Source of the DNA: Flavitalea plasmicola
Lineage (GTDB): Bacteria; Bacteroidota; Bacteroidia; Chitinophagales; Chitinophagaceae
NCBI RefSeq assembly: GCF_030546645.1
Contig: NZ_JAUOTO010000002.1
Coordinates: 1,116,001 to 1,180,000, forward strand
Reading direction: 5' to 3'
DNA length: 64,000 bases
Under the pieces are notes generated by a model. The model saw only the letters and a list, made by a program, of their open reading frames with translations. It was not told where the DNA came from and ran no database searches. Shown here in pieces: positions 28,301-36,398 of this stretch. The translations under genes and the position numbers were made by a program. The first letter of the stretch is position 1; each line of letters begins with the position of its first letter.

Positions 28301-28339
28301 GCAAGAACCTTCCTTATTGGTATTAATGTAACCCTCTAA
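25334..28339 (+). CDS. SusC/RagA family TonB-linked outer-membrane transporter
   Basis: 1001 residues: signal peptide, carboxypeptidase-regulatory-like domain (ITGKVSQPDGQPLAGATVSVKG), TonB-dependent plug with the SusC signature (VVVMGYGTQ, then PLFVIDGLPLDN and KDASATAIYGSRGANGV) and a beta-barrel ending in TFLIGINVTL. There is no N-terminal STN domain, so no anti-sigma signalling is indicated. With the SusD partner it would bind and import an oligomer through the outer membrane using TonB-ExbBD energy. No glycosidase is attached to this pair. Confidence 0.95.
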   Translation: MTKRRLVRFSAQWLFLIPLLALHSAYGFTNTEKFRTGFSPFQSALRITGKVSQPDGQPLAGATVSVKGTQQSATTDKNGNFSITVPDANATLVISFVGFATRELQVGDRSQIDVTLQSASTELTNVVVMGYGTQTKRDVTGAVKSLKTEDFNRGVVTSPEQLIQGKAAGVNVTSASGEPGASIGISIRGAGGIRTGNTPLFVIDGLPLDNSTTGGGDPLNFLNAADIVSMDVLKDASATAIYGSRGANGVIIITTKKGRAGSSQLSLSTSLGVSKMARALPVYSADEFRKIVPQIGGTLDDKGGNTDWQKLITRTALTQNYNMGLSGGSDKLTYYASFSAQKQEGIIKKNTLDRYTGRFNATQKFLDDRVTIDANLNYSATKNVRPPFGIGEALTNNPTYPAYDSVGKPAVYNNLSNPLIYFNLDQDVATINRFVGNLSPSVRIFKGLVYKLNFGIDNSTGTRNYQSLASATPSRPGQLETVYSINRNTLIENYLTWTYTKSVHNLSALAGYSYQKFFIQTRDYLTTNYPVGNIQPIYDPGTGQPAASSNNSASGTATINEQQSFFGRVTYQYDNKYLATVNFRADGSTKFGKNNKYGYFPSFSLGWNITEEDFMKQSDLFSNLKLRAGWGRTGNQEIPAKKTQPLFTSSTATYPLYAAGNYPPSYTYVRVANPDLQWELSDQTDVGLEFGLLKGSLTGTVDYFRKSSNHILLKGFPADPVQPAQEYWSNIKDMTVDNNGLEVELNYARKISKDMSFSVGGNLTSIHNEVKHSPRTVIPTGSAQGSGLTSSPLNGYLNGYPIGSFYLLKYIGIDSAGKSKYEDHDKDGSITDKDRQVLGSGLPNLLYGFYGSFGFKGLSLQVNFNGVSGNKIYDNTANTNFYKARLAKSSNTTSAAAAEPKESISNSAPISSRYLKSGSYLRLNNVTLGYDINTKGLGIDKWAKAIRVSLTGQNLFVVTHYDGFDPEVNTDRSDDGVSSYGIDYNSYPKARTFLIGINVTL

Positions 28340-28351
28340 AAAGAACAGAAA

Positions 28352-30034
28352 ATGAAAAAAAGATCGATAAAATATTTCATCTGCTTTATAAGCCTTGCGG
28401 TATTCGGTTGTACGAAATTAAACGAGCAGGTGTTAGATGAATCTTCCGTTTCAGGCCTCACGGACAGGCAGCTGGCAGAAGGTATTATTGCTCCTGCATA
28501 TAATGTATTGCCCGATATTTTTCTGCATACCAGATATTTCACGCTGCAGGAAATCTCCACCGACGAAGCTATTTTACCATTCAGGGGAGGTACGGATTGG
28601 GGAGACAATGGTATCTATCTTTCGATGCACAGGCATGAGACGGTGAGCACCGACCCTAATGTGCAAAACACCTGGACCTCCATCGTGACGGGATTGTCCA
28701 GGTCTTTGACCGCCATCACCTCGCTCAAGACGAATAAAGATGCCAGCGCCCCCCTATTCTTGGCGGAAGCAAGAGGTATAAGGGCTTACTATTCCTTATT
28801 GACGCTTGACCTTTTCGGTGTAGTATTTATTAAGGAAGACCCAAACGCAACGTCAAAAGTGGTGAAAGGTGATGAAGCGGTGAAATACATCGAATCGGAG
28901 CTGCTGGCCGTCGAACCGGTTTTAGATAATACCACAGGTCCAGGTCGCATCACCAAGGCGGCTGTCTGGGGATTACTGGCTCGTCTGTATTTGAATGCAG
29001 CTGTTTATCGCGACCGTTATGCCGCATCCTTTACTTTCCGGAGTGATGACATGACTAAGGTGATCGATTATTGCAATAAGATCATTTCTTCCACTGACTA
29101 TAGCCTGGCGCCTGAGTACTTCTCTATATTCAGCAACAATAATCACACTAATAAGGAGCTGATCTTTGCGGTGGATCAGCGCCCCGATCTGATCAACAGC
29201 CATAACAGGATGGCTTACTTCTCTTTATCCGGGGACCAATTCCCCTTGCCGGCATTTACGAGCGCGAATGGTACAGATGGCCCGGCGATCACCCCCGATT
29301 TCTATGAGACCTGGGCAGCTGCCTATACGCCCACCGACCCTGCGCTAGCCGATCCCAGGTTCTACAAGGAGAACCTCCCGCAGGCTGACGGATGTGTGGA
29401 CGCTGCGAATTTCAACATCAATCGCGGCATCCTGAGAGGACAGCAATATGGATTGACCAAAGATGCAAACGGCGCATTCATCAAATGTCCCGATGGGAAA
29501 CTGCAGGTCAGTAAATTGTATAATACCACCAGAAGCAAGCCTACCCTGCCGGTGAATTTCACTGAGCAGGTAGATTATTCCACTGCCGGAAGTGATTACA
29601 GCACCGGATACAGGGTGGAGAAATATGAGTTCAGCAAGAGCTCCAACACCGGAAGGAATAAAGGCGAAGCCGATATCGTCATTTTCCGCCTGGCCGATGC
29701 CTACTTAATGAGGGCCGAAGCAAAGCTTAGGGGAACGAATGATGCCACCGGCGCCCTGGCGGATGTAAATATTGTCAGAGCAGCCCGTACAGCCACCACG
29801 CCTGCAGCGCCATTGACATCCCTTGATCTGGACCTTTTGTTCAGAGAAAGAGGCTTTGAGTTTTATTGGGAAATGCTAAGGCGTACCGATATGATCCGTT
29901 TTGGGAAATACGAAGGTACCTGGACGGAAAAAACCAATGCGGACAAGACGAAAAGATTGTTTCCCATCCCGCAGACTGCCGTTGATGCCGCGTCTAACCT
30001 GCCGGGCTATCTCCCGCAGAACGACGGCTATTAA
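28352..30034 (+). CDS. SusD/RagB family nutrient-binding lipoprotein
   Basis: 560 residues. The lipobox is at AVFGC (Cys 20). The N-terminal SusD-like segment (QEISTDEAILPFRGG, TPTDPALADPRF) and the C-terminal RagB/SusD signature (ADIVIFRLADAYLMRAEA, then FRERGFEFYWEMLRRTDMIRFGKY) are present. It forms the lid on the SusC barrel. The start lies 12 bases after the SusC stop, and a terminator follows. Confidence 0.95.
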   Translation: MKKRSIKYFICFISLAVFGCTKLNEQVLDESSVSGLTDRQLAEGIIAPAYNVLPDIFLHTRYFTLQEISTDEAILPFRGGTDWGDNGIYLSMHRHETVSTDPNVQNTWTSIVTGLSRSLTAITSLKTNKDASAPLFLAEARGIRAYYSLLTLDLFGVVFIKEDPNATSKVVKGDEAVKYIESELLAVEPVLDNTTGPGRITKAAVWGLLARLYLNAAVYRDRYAASFTFRSDDMTKVIDYCNKIISSTDYSLAPEYFSIFSNNNHTNKELIFAVDQRPDLINSHNRMAYFSLSGDQFPLPAFTSANGTDGPAITPDFYETWAAAYTPTDPALADPRFYKENLPQADGCVDAANFNINRGILRGQQYGLTKDANGAFIKCPDGKLQVSKLYNTTRSKPTLPVNFTEQVDYSTAGSDYSTGYRVEKYEFSKSSNTGRNKGEADIVIFRLADAYLMRAEAKLRGTNDATGALADVNIVRAARTATTPAAPLTSLDLDLLFRERGFEFYWEMLRRTDMIRFGKYEGTWTEKTNADKTKRLFPIPQTAVDAASNLPGYLPQNDGY

Positions 30035-30071
30035 GACGATATTCATATAAGTTAGGCCTGAGCGCCGCGAG

Positions 30072-30115
30072 CTGCCTTGGTTTACGTAGATGTAGGCCAG
30101 GGCAGTTTTCTTTTT
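30072..30115 (+). terminator. Terminator of the SusC/SusD operon
   Basis: CTGCCTTGG (30072-30080) pairs with CCAGGGCAG (30097-30105), with one G-T pair, and is followed by TTTTCTTTTT. Confidence 0.75.
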
Positions 30116-30163
30116 GCCTGATTCTTGTAGTGGTCCGCAGACAGATACTAATGCGCGGGCGAA

Positions 30164-30712
30164 TTATTTTCTTATTTCGTACCACAGTTCCACCATCCCG
30201 CTTTTGTACGCGGTCACGTCTTTCAGGTGCAATTTTTCCTCCTGTCCCAGGTGGTCAAAAAACAGCGTCCCCTCGCCCAAAATAACAGGCATGACTGACA
30301 ACCTGATCTCGTCCGCCAATTTTGCACGAATGAATTCTTTCGCAAGCTTAGCTCCGCCAACGAGCCAGACATTCCTGTAGTTTGGTTTCAGCCGCTGGTT
30401 CACCAGTTTGTTCAGGTCGCCTGCATAAATTTCAATGTTCTGTCTTTCAATTGGAAGGTTCCTGTGCGATACAACAATGGTGGGCGTATCTCCATACGCC
30501 CACCCATACGATCTTGAAAGCTCGAGGGCGTGCTCGTATGTCCGGGAGCCCATTACATAGCAGTCTATTGTTTTAAGGAATTCAGTAGTATCCTGTTCGG
30601 TAAGTCCTTTTCCTTTCTCGTAGTGGTCAGCTGTCTCAAACCACGAAATGCTGTTGTCTTTTTTGGCAATAATGCCATCAAGACTTGAAACCATGTGTAT
30701 CGTTAGGATCAT
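30164..30712 (-). CDS. Dihydrofolate reductase family protein (RibD C-terminal-like)
   Basis: 182 residues. The N-terminal strand and loop (VSSLDGIIAKKD), the MGSRTYEHAL segment and the central VWLVGGAKLAKEFIRAKLADEIRLSV follow the RibD C-terminal/DHFR-like fold, which binds NADPH. The physiological substrate is unknown. A second, more distant member of the same family lies at 31065-31646. Confidence 0.85.
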   Translation of the reverse strand: MILTIHMVSSLDGIIAKKDNSISWFETADHYEKGKGLTEQDTTEFLKTIDCYVMGSRTYEHALELSRSYGWAYGDTPTIVVSHRNLPIERQNIEIYAGDLNKLVNQRLKPNYRNVWLVGGAKLAKEFIRAKLADEIRLSVMPVILGEGTLFFDHLGQEEKLHLKDVTAYKSGMVELWYEIRK

Positions 30713-30742
30713 AACAATAAATTACTTAATATTTCCCTTCAT

Positions 30743-30835
30743 TCATTGAACTGCTCGATCGCTTTTCGTATTTCCTTTCTTCAATAATCCAAATGCCTTG
30801 GGATTGCCCCGCATCAGGTTGGCCAGGTTGTCCAT
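30743..30835 (-). other. Possible 30-residue gene remnant in the 30,713-31,064 gap
   Basis: A short frame (ATG 30835, TGA 30743-30745) reads MDNLANLMRGNPKAFG and on to a stop; it looks like the end of a larger protein that has lost its N-terminus. I cannot name it. The rest of this 352-bp gap shows only a chance TACGTTTG box (30995-31002, plus strand) and no gene. Confidence 0.25.
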
Positions 30836-31064
30836 GGTTATTTCAGTTCACGAAAAGGAAAGGGCAAATAAGGCCAGTTGTATTTTCATAAAAAGAGGGC
30901 TTGAAAGACCTAAAATAATATATTTCCCTTTAAACTTAAAACTCTTGCAATCAACTAACGGGTCAACCCGCAATTTTAAAGTCGGGTAAAGTTTTACGTT
31001 TGGAATAAATTAACGCCCAATGTCGGATCTGCCGGGGCGACCGATAACATTAACCTTATATATC

Positions 31065-31646
31065 TTACGCCGGATGATAAGTGTGTGCTGCAACTCCCCC
31101 GGGGAAAGACTTTACATCCGCCAACTTCAGGTAATGCGGCATTGCAAGGTCGGAGAAGATTGGCATACCCGAGCCCAGTGCGACGGGATGGATGAACAGG
31201 TGATATTCATCGATGAGACCAGTTGCTATGAGGCTCCGCATAAATCCCGCGCCGCCATGTGCTAAGATCGGTTTCCCCTGACCGGCTTTGAGTTCCCTGA
31301 TCCCCTCGGCAAGATCGCCTTTAAAAACCCGTGCCTCGGCCCAGGAAGCCGCGGCAGGCGACTGCTCCGCGCCTGGCAGGGTCCCGGCAAATCCTTTTTT
31401 GGTAAAGAGGGCCTTGGGGATCTCGTTCATCGGCGCGGCAAAAGCATTGGTCGCAGTGGGCCAGTAAGAGGCCATAACCTGAAAGGTCTTGCTCCCCATG
31501 ATATGCAGCCCTGCCGTGCGGAACAACCCGACAACGCTGGCCGCTGACGCCTCATCCCCCGTCTTGAAGATCCAATCATTCTCGCCGTTGGCGCCGCTTA
31601 CAAAACCGTCGATCGAGATCGACATCTTCATCATCAACTTTCGCAT
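31065..31646 (-). CDS. Dihydrofolate reductase family protein
   Basis: 193 residues with the start set at ATG 31646 (MRKLMMKMSISIDGFVSG). A longer frame reaches 31682, but its first codons contain a perfect promoter box, so they are upstream sequence. The protein has the SIDGFVSG first strand, the MGSKTFQVM segment and ILAHGGAGFMRSLIATGLIDEYHL, all typical of RibD C-terminal/DHFR-like reductases. The substrate is unknown. Confidence 0.85.
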   Translation of the reverse strand: MRKLMMKMSISIDGFVSGANGENDWIFKTGDEASAASVVGLFRTAGLHIMGSKTFQVMASYWPTATNAFAAPMNEIPKALFTKKGFAGTLPGAEQSPAAASWAEARVFKGDLAEGIRELKAGQGKPILAHGGAGFMRSLIATGLIDEYHLFIHPVALGSGMPIFSDLAMPHYLKLADVKSFPGGVAAHTYHPA

Positions 31647-31666
31647 AACTGTAGATTTTTGTTTCT

Positions 31667-31674
31667 CAAATGTA
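31667..31674 (-). promoter_or_regulatory. Promoter -7 box TACATTTG; fixes the start of the DHFR-like gene
   Basis: A perfect TAnnTTTG on the minus strand lies 21 bases before the ATG at 31646 and inside the longer alternative reading frame, which argues for the shorter protein. Confidence 0.65.
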
Positions 31675-31682
31675 GCGCGCAT

Positions 31683-32007
31683 TTTCCGCGCTCACGGTAG
31701 GATAATACGACAATCCAAGGGGGAGATCACGCCAACCCGGGAATAGGCAAATATTTCGCCGGGATAGTTGAATTGACTTTGATTAACAAAAACCTCTTTA
31801 CGTCATCCATTTCGCGGAGGAAAAAACGATTATGGGGTACCCGTCTCCGTTTTACTGGCGCCCTGTGTAGAGAGTTTTCGAACCAGGCAAGGAGGGATTA
31901 TTGTCGCTTGCTGGAATCATTGTTGAATAACTAGTTGGTAGTTATCTTTTTATTGTATTTTAGCTCCGGATAAAGCCGATAATTTATTCATCATTTATAA
32001 TCAGATT
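31683..32007. other. 325-bp intergenic region, no gene seen
   Basis: No convincing reading frame on either strand. TATTTTAG at about 31957 is a weak -7-like box for the gene at 32008. Nothing else stands out. Confidence 0.4.
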
Positions 32008-32637
32008 ATGACTGTAAGAACAATGCTATTGTTTTTGTTAACCATCCTGTCGTTCGGGGCCAGAAGCCAGAATTTTGAGGGGAAGATGGTTTTTCAGATT
32101 ATTGTGAAAAGCAAGATTCCGGGCCTTCCCGACGAGAGATTGAATAAAATGCTTGGATCCAGCCAGGATTATTTTATTAAAGGCGGAAAATACAAGTCCC
32201 TCTCCAATAGCCAGATCATAGCGATGCAGATATATGATCCAACTACAAATAAGCTCTACAGTAAACACCCGAATTCCGATACCTTATATTGGATGGATGC
32301 CGGGAAAAATGAAGATGAAGTGACAGACTTTGAAATCAAAAAAAATGTAGAAACAATTTTGGGGAATCCATGTGATGCCCTGGTTTTGACTACCAAAACA
32401 GGAACTACTATTTACTACTACAACGATAAGTACCGATTGGACAAGACAAAGTTTGTGGCCCACAAATTTGGGAATTGGTCTTTTTTGGCGGTTAAAACAG
32501 GCGCACTTCCACTAAAAACCGTTATTGAGAATAAGCAATTCAGGATGGAAATGACCGCTGTTGAGATTACGTCCATGGCATTAACAGATTCAATGCTTGC
32601 AATTCCCACCAATACCCCGATGAAAATGGGAATGTAA
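32008..32637 (+). CDS. Secreted GLPGLI/DUF4412-like protein
   Basis: 209 residues with a signal peptide (MTVRTMLLFLLTILSFGARSQ). The mature start NFEGKMVFQIIVKSK, the central YDPTTNKLYSKHP and the late LPLKTVIENKQFRMEMTAVEI are the pattern of small beta-sandwich proteins annotated GLPGLI or DUF4412 in Bacteroidota. The role is unknown. It stands alone between two minus-strand genes. Confidence 0.6.
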   Translation: MTVRTMLLFLLTILSFGARSQNFEGKMVFQIIVKSKIPGLPDERLNKMLGSSQDYFIKGGKYKSLSNSQIIAMQIYDPTTNKLYSKHPNSDTLYWMDAGKNEDEVTDFEIKKNVETILGNPCDALVLTTKTGTTIYYYNDKYRLDKTKFVAHKFGNWSFLAVKTGALPLKTVIENKQFRMEMTAVEITSMALTDSMLAIPTNTPMKMGM

Positions 32638-32654
32638 AAAAAGGCAAATTTCAT

Positions 32655-32964
32655 TTAGTGCAATAATTCCAGAGTGTCAGTATGGATGCGAATGTTTTGG
32701 AATTTAAAGCCAGGGAACGTGTTCGGCAGGTTTTGCAAAAACTTATAAAGAACATCTTTGCCTTGCCATTTCCACGGCAGCCCCAGGCTGGCAAGGTAAG
32801 GAAGTTCAAAAGTGCCGTCATCTCCGAATAATTCAATTGCTGTATCCGCATCAGTTACGTTTTCTAAATAGGCCAATAGAAGTTCTTTGGCAGATCTGAA
32901 TACAATAGCTGGCCAGAAAACCACTTCCACCGGTAACTAATACAATCTCTTTTTTCTGTTCCAT
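32655..32964 (-). pseudogene. Deletion fusion: epimerase start joined to an NTF2-like (SnoaL) fragment
   Basis: An ATG at 32964 opens a frame reading MEQKKEIVLVTGGSGFLASY, the NAD-binding start of an SDR-type epimerase with the GGxGF loop. About 25 codons in, the similarity stops and that frame ends shortly after. A second frame then carries AKELLLAYLENVTDADTAIELF and LPNTFPGFKFQNIRIHTDT, the N-terminal two thirds of a SnoaL/NTF2-like protein, and stops at 32655 without the last strands. The two pieces are out of frame. This looks like an internal deletion that joined two neighbouring genes, both now dead. Confidence 0.6.
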
Positions 32965-33213
32965 AACCTTTAATGAATAACAGCGCAAAGATGAGGCGTA
33001 ATTCAATGCTTCATTTTGTTGCGGTGTCCAAATTTATTTTGTTGTCGTGTTCAACCTGGGTCCTATTGTCGATGGACTGATTCGGTGAAATCGCGCGACC
33101 CGCAGGCGGACAACCGGTGTACCGATAGCGGACAGTGATGGGCTAAGGTGCCGTCGCAATTAGTTGATTTTTAATTATTTTTCGAACTGGCATTTTTTTG
33201 GCCGTCGGTTGGT

Positions 33214-35595
33214 ATGTTTGGCACCTACCTCAAGACCGCGTGGCGCAATATCCTCCGCGGCAGATTTTACAGCTTATTGAATTTACTGGGACTGGCGACA
33301 GGGATGGCCGTTGCGCTGGTGATCGGGCTTTGGGTGACCGACCAGCTGGAGTATGACCATTTTATTCCCGGATATGAGCAGGCCTATCAGGTACGATTCC
33401 GCTACAACGACCATGGGGTGATCCGCAGCGGCGGCGAGGTGTGTATGCCGCTTGCAGACGCCCTGAAGCGGGATATCCCGGAGGTTGCGCATACGGCGCC
33501 GATCTATCAACTGGATAAGGAGACGCTGGTGGTAGGGGACAAGCGGATCGGCGGGGATATGGATGCTGTAGGAGAGGAATTCCTACAGGTGTTTCCTTTT
33601 CCGCTGGTAGAAGGGGATGCGGCGACGGCTTTGAAGGAGCCGGGGACGGTGGTGATCTCCGAGTCGATGGCGAAGGCGACGTTTGGCAATGTTCCGGCAT
33701 TGGGTAAGACGGTGCGGTTGCTGAATTGGGGACCCCGGAAGGTGACGGCCGTACTACAGGACTTTCCGCGCAGCAGCAGTTTCCATTTCCAAATCCTGCT
33801 GCCCTGGGCTGATTTCAAACGCTGGGACTGGGTCCCGAGGACATCGGCCCAATGGAACCTTGCGATCTGGCAAATGTATGTGTCTTTGAAGCCGGGAGCA
33901 GATGCAGCGAAGGCGGAGGCGAGGGCCGCGGGGCTTGTGAAGCATTATTCCCCAGACAGCTATGCCATGTTCCAACGGGAGCCTGTGTTCTTTGCGATGA
34001 AGGACTGGCATTTATATACTGAATTCAAAGAGGGTCGGCCTTGGGGCGGACTGATCGATTCCGTGCGGATGTTCAGCATCGTGGGTATCCTGGTGCTTGT
34101 AATTGCTTGTATCAATTTTATGAACCTTTCGACGGCGCGGAGTGAAAAGCGGGCAAGAGAAGTGGGAGTGCGGAAGGTGATGGGTTCTTCGCGGCGGGGG
34201 CTTATTTTTCAATTCCTTATCGAGTCGTTGGTGATGACGACGTTGGCCTTTTTGCTGGCGTTGCTGATTACGGAGGCCGTGCTGCCGGCCTTCCGGGCGA
34301 TGACAGGTGAGGAGATACATATCCCGCGGGGAAGTACTGGTTTTTGGCTGCTGATGATGGGTTATGTGGTTGTGACGGGCTTGCTGGCGGGGGCGCGCCC
34401 CGCTTTTTATCTTTCTTCTTTCCAGCCTGTGAAAGTATTGAAAGGGACGATGCGGATCGGCCGTGCGGCGGCGTGGCCGCGAAAGGTGCTGGTCGTGTTG
34501 CAGTTCACGTGCAGTATCGCCCTTATCATTGGGACGATTATCGTTTATCAGCAGATTCAATATGCGAAGGAGCGTCCGAGCGGATATGATCCGAACCGGC
34601 TGCTTGTCACCGGGCTCATCGGGGAGAATCATCGTGCTGTGAAGCAGGATATGCTGAATTCTGGCGCTGTGACCAGCATGACGAAATCCCTGAGCTCCAC
34701 CACAGAGGTGTATGGGCATGAAACGATCGATCAATGGCCGGGTTGGCAGCCGGGCGAAGCCATCCTTCCCGTGATCCGACCCATTGCGGACCAGGACTAT
34801 TTCCGGACGCTGGGAATGCAGTTTGTGGCGGGGAGCAATTTCACGGGGAATTTTGGGGCGGACACGACCTGCGTGATCTTCAACGAGGCGGCAGTGAAGC
34901 GGATGCGACTGGAGCAGCCGATCAATCAATATGTGCATTGGCAGACCGTGACCGCTCCGTCGAGGCTGCGGATCATCGGTGTCGTGAAAGACGCCCTGTC
35001 GAACAATCCCTTTGCCGAGGCGGAGCCGGCGATGTATCTCTTTCAACCGGGCTGGAGCGGCAGGCTACTGATCCGGCTGGAGCCGACGATGTCCACTTCG
35101 GTGGCACTGGCGAAGATAAAGGGCGTGCATGACCAATACGATAAGGAACATCCTTTTGAATACCGGTTTGTGGATCAGGACTATGCTTCCACCTTTGCGG
35201 TAGAAGAGATGATCGGGAAACTGGCGGGGGTGTTTGCGGGGCTAGCGATCTTTATTTCCTGTCTGGGACTGTTCGGGCTGGCGGCCTATATGGCCGAGCA
35301 GCGAACGAAGGAGATTGGCATTCGGAAGGTGCTGGGCGCGTCGGTGGGACAGATGGTGGTCTTGCTGTCGGGAGACTTCTTGTTGCTGGTGGGCGTGAGC
35401 TGCGTGATCGCGTCGCCAGTGGCTTACTATTTTTTGCATCATTGGTTGGCCGGCTATTATTATAAGATAACCATCAACCCTGTGGTGTTTGTTGTGGCGG
35501 CTGTCCTTGCGCTGGTTATTACGGCGATAACAGTCGGATTCCAATCGGTGAGATCGGCCATGAAGAATCCGGTGACTGCTCTGCGTAGCGAGTAA
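33214..35595 (+). CDS. ABC transporter permease with two FtsX domains (MacB-like)
   Basis: 793 residues. The N-terminus FGTYLKTAWRNILRGRFYSLLNLLGL is the conserved start of Bacteroidota MacB-type permeases. A periplasmic MacB core domain follows, then an FtsX unit with RSEKRAREVGVRKVMGSSR, a second periplasmic domain and a final FtsX unit with EQRTKEIGIRKVLGASVGQM. No ATPase is encoded beside it, so it must use one from elsewhere. Family members act in export or mechanotransmission across the envelope. Confidence 0.92.
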   Translation: MFGTYLKTAWRNILRGRFYSLLNLLGLATGMAVALVIGLWVTDQLEYDHFIPGYEQAYQVRFRYNDHGVIRSGGEVCMPLADALKRDIPEVAHTAPIYQLDKETLVVGDKRIGGDMDAVGEEFLQVFPFPLVEGDAATALKEPGTVVISESMAKATFGNVPALGKTVRLLNWGPRKVTAVLQDFPRSSSFHFQILLPWADFKRWDWVPRTSAQWNLAIWQMYVSLKPGADAAKAEARAAGLVKHYSPDSYAMFQREPVFFAMKDWHLYTEFKEGRPWGGLIDSVRMFSIVGILVLVIACINFMNLSTARSEKRAREVGVRKVMGSSRRGLIFQFLIESLVMTTLAFLLALLITEAVLPAFRAMTGEEIHIPRGSTGFWLLMMGYVVVTGLLAGARPAFYLSSFQPVKVLKGTMRIGRAAAWPRKVLVVLQFTCSIALIIGTIIVYQQIQYAKERPSGYDPNRLLVTGLIGENHRAVKQDMLNSGAVTSMTKSLSSTTEVYGHETIDQWPGWQPGEAILPVIRPIADQDYFRTLGMQFVAGSNFTGNFGADTTCVIFNEAAVKRMRLEQPINQYVHWQTVTAPSRLRIIGVVKDALSNNPFAEAEPAMYLFQPGWSGRLLIRLEPTMSTSVALAKIKGVHDQYDKEHPFEYRFVDQDYASTFAVEEMIGKLAGVFAGLAIFISCLGLFGLAAYMAEQRTKEIGIRKVLGASVGQMVVLLSGDFLLLVGVSCVIASPVAYYFLHHWLAGYYYKITINPVVFVVAAVLALVITAITVGFQSVRSAMKNPVTALRSE

Positions 35596-35763
35596 GTGGC
35601 AATTTTTCGCGACCGCACCCCTGAATGCTCAAGGAATAGCCGGCTTCCGGATATTGTTATCTGAGGGGTTCGATTATTCCATCTCGGTCGACCTGTCAGG
35701 AATCGAACTTGACCATATTGTCTTTGAATGAATTAAGAGAGATGGGAATTAGATCTTAAAAGC

Positions 35764-35788
35764 GAAACCCGCTGCCAGAGCGGGTTTC
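35764..35788 (-). terminator. Terminator of the tRNA-Gly/tRNA-Leu transcript
   Basis: GAAACCCGCT (35764-35773) pairs perfectly with AGCGGGTTTC (35779-35788) around a 5-base loop. On the minus strand it is followed by GCTTTTAAG, just past the tRNA-Leu 3' end. The 168 bp between the permease stop and this hairpin hold no gene. Confidence 0.8.
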
Positions 35789-35797
35789 ATACTTTTG

Positions 35798-35883
35798 TGC
35801 CCCAGACGGGAATCGAACCCGTACTTCCGTTGCGGGAAACAGGATTTTAAGTCCTGCGCGTCTACCAGTTCCGCCACCGGGGC
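35798..35883 (-). tRNA. tRNA-Leu (anticodon UAA)
   Basis: 86 nt on the minus strand. The acceptor GCCCCGG pairs with CTGGGGC, the anticodon stem encloses TAA, there is a long variable arm and the T-loop reads GGTTCGATTCC. CCA is not encoded. Confidence 0.95.
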
Positions 35884-35942
35884 AACTATGTACAAACCTA
35901 AAAAAAAATTCCATCAACCAGGCGGCGGATGGAATTTCTCTG

Positions 35943-36015
35943 AGCGGAAGACGAGGCTCGAACCCGCGACCTCAACCTTGGCAAGGTTGCGCTCTACCAA
36001 CTGAGCTACTTCCGC
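35943..36015 (-). tRNA. tRNA-Gly (anticodon GCC)
   Basis: 73 nt on the minus strand. The acceptor GCGGAAG pairs with CTTCCGC, the anticodon stem CAACCTT/AAGGTTG encloses GCC and the T-loop reads GGTTCGAGCC. CCA is not encoded. It is 59 bp upstream of tRNA-Leu(UAA) on the same transcript. Confidence 0.96.
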
Positions 36016-36092
36016 ATATCATCACCGCAGGGTATTTATTCGACAGTTTCCCATCCACCCAACGGCGTAAAGAACTTTTTTTCTTGGGAGTG

Positions 36093-36100
36093 CAAAGATA
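36093..36100 (-). promoter_or_regulatory. Promoter -7 box TATCTTTG for the tRNA-Gly/tRNA-Leu unit
   Basis: A perfect TAnnTTTG match on the minus strand, 78 bases upstream of the tRNA-Gly 5' end. Confidence 0.6.
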
Positions 36101-36135
36101 AGGTTCAACGCACTTCTGAAAAAATTTTTTATCAA

Positions 36136-36345
36136 TTACTTATACTGGGGAGTGTACAAAGTATTACCTGGAACATTCACTTCCGGCTTGCCTTTGTAAC
36201 GATGCGTATACAATCCATAGCATCCGCCAATTACCAGCGCTACAATACAAAACACCTGCAAATAAAACAGGAAGACAGACGAGTTTACCCAGCTATAGGC
36301 AAAGTCCTTCAATTTCGGGTCCCTGGTCTCTGTATGTTGATCCAT
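36136..36345 (-). CDS. Small single-span membrane protein
   Basis: 69 residues: a charged N-terminus, one hydrophobic span (FLFYLQVFCIVALVIGGCYGLY) and a short basic then polar tail. I do not recognise a family. A perfect TAAATTTG promoter box lies 28 bases upstream, and codon use matches neighbouring genes. Confidence 0.65.
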   Translation of the reverse strand: MDQHTETRDPKLKDFAYSWVNSSVFLFYLQVFCIVALVIGGCYGLYTHRYKGKPEVNVPGNTLYTPQYK

Positions 36346-36372
36346 AACTATTTAATTACGTTTTCGACTCGG

Positions 36373-36380
36373 CAAATTTA
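36373..36380 (-). promoter_or_regulatory. Promoter -7 box TAAATTTG for the 69-residue membrane protein
   Basis: A perfect TAnnTTTG match on the minus strand, 28 bases before the ATG, in the 53-bp space after the glycosyltransferase stop. Confidence 0.6.
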
Positions 36381-36398
36381 GTGTATTGAACGAAAAAA

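Noticed and set aside
31020-31265. Plus-strand frame downstream of a TACGTTTG box
   Set aside because: It lies antisense to the DHFR-like gene, with no family signature; the box is probably chance.
34012-35046. 344-residue frame antisense to the ABC permease
   Set aside because: Arg/His-rich shadow frame; the permease on the plus strand is certain.
35596-35760. tRNA remnants (GGTTCGATTATTCC and GGAATCGAACTT segments)
   Set aside because: They look like T-loop sequence, but no acceptor or anticodon stems can be built around them.
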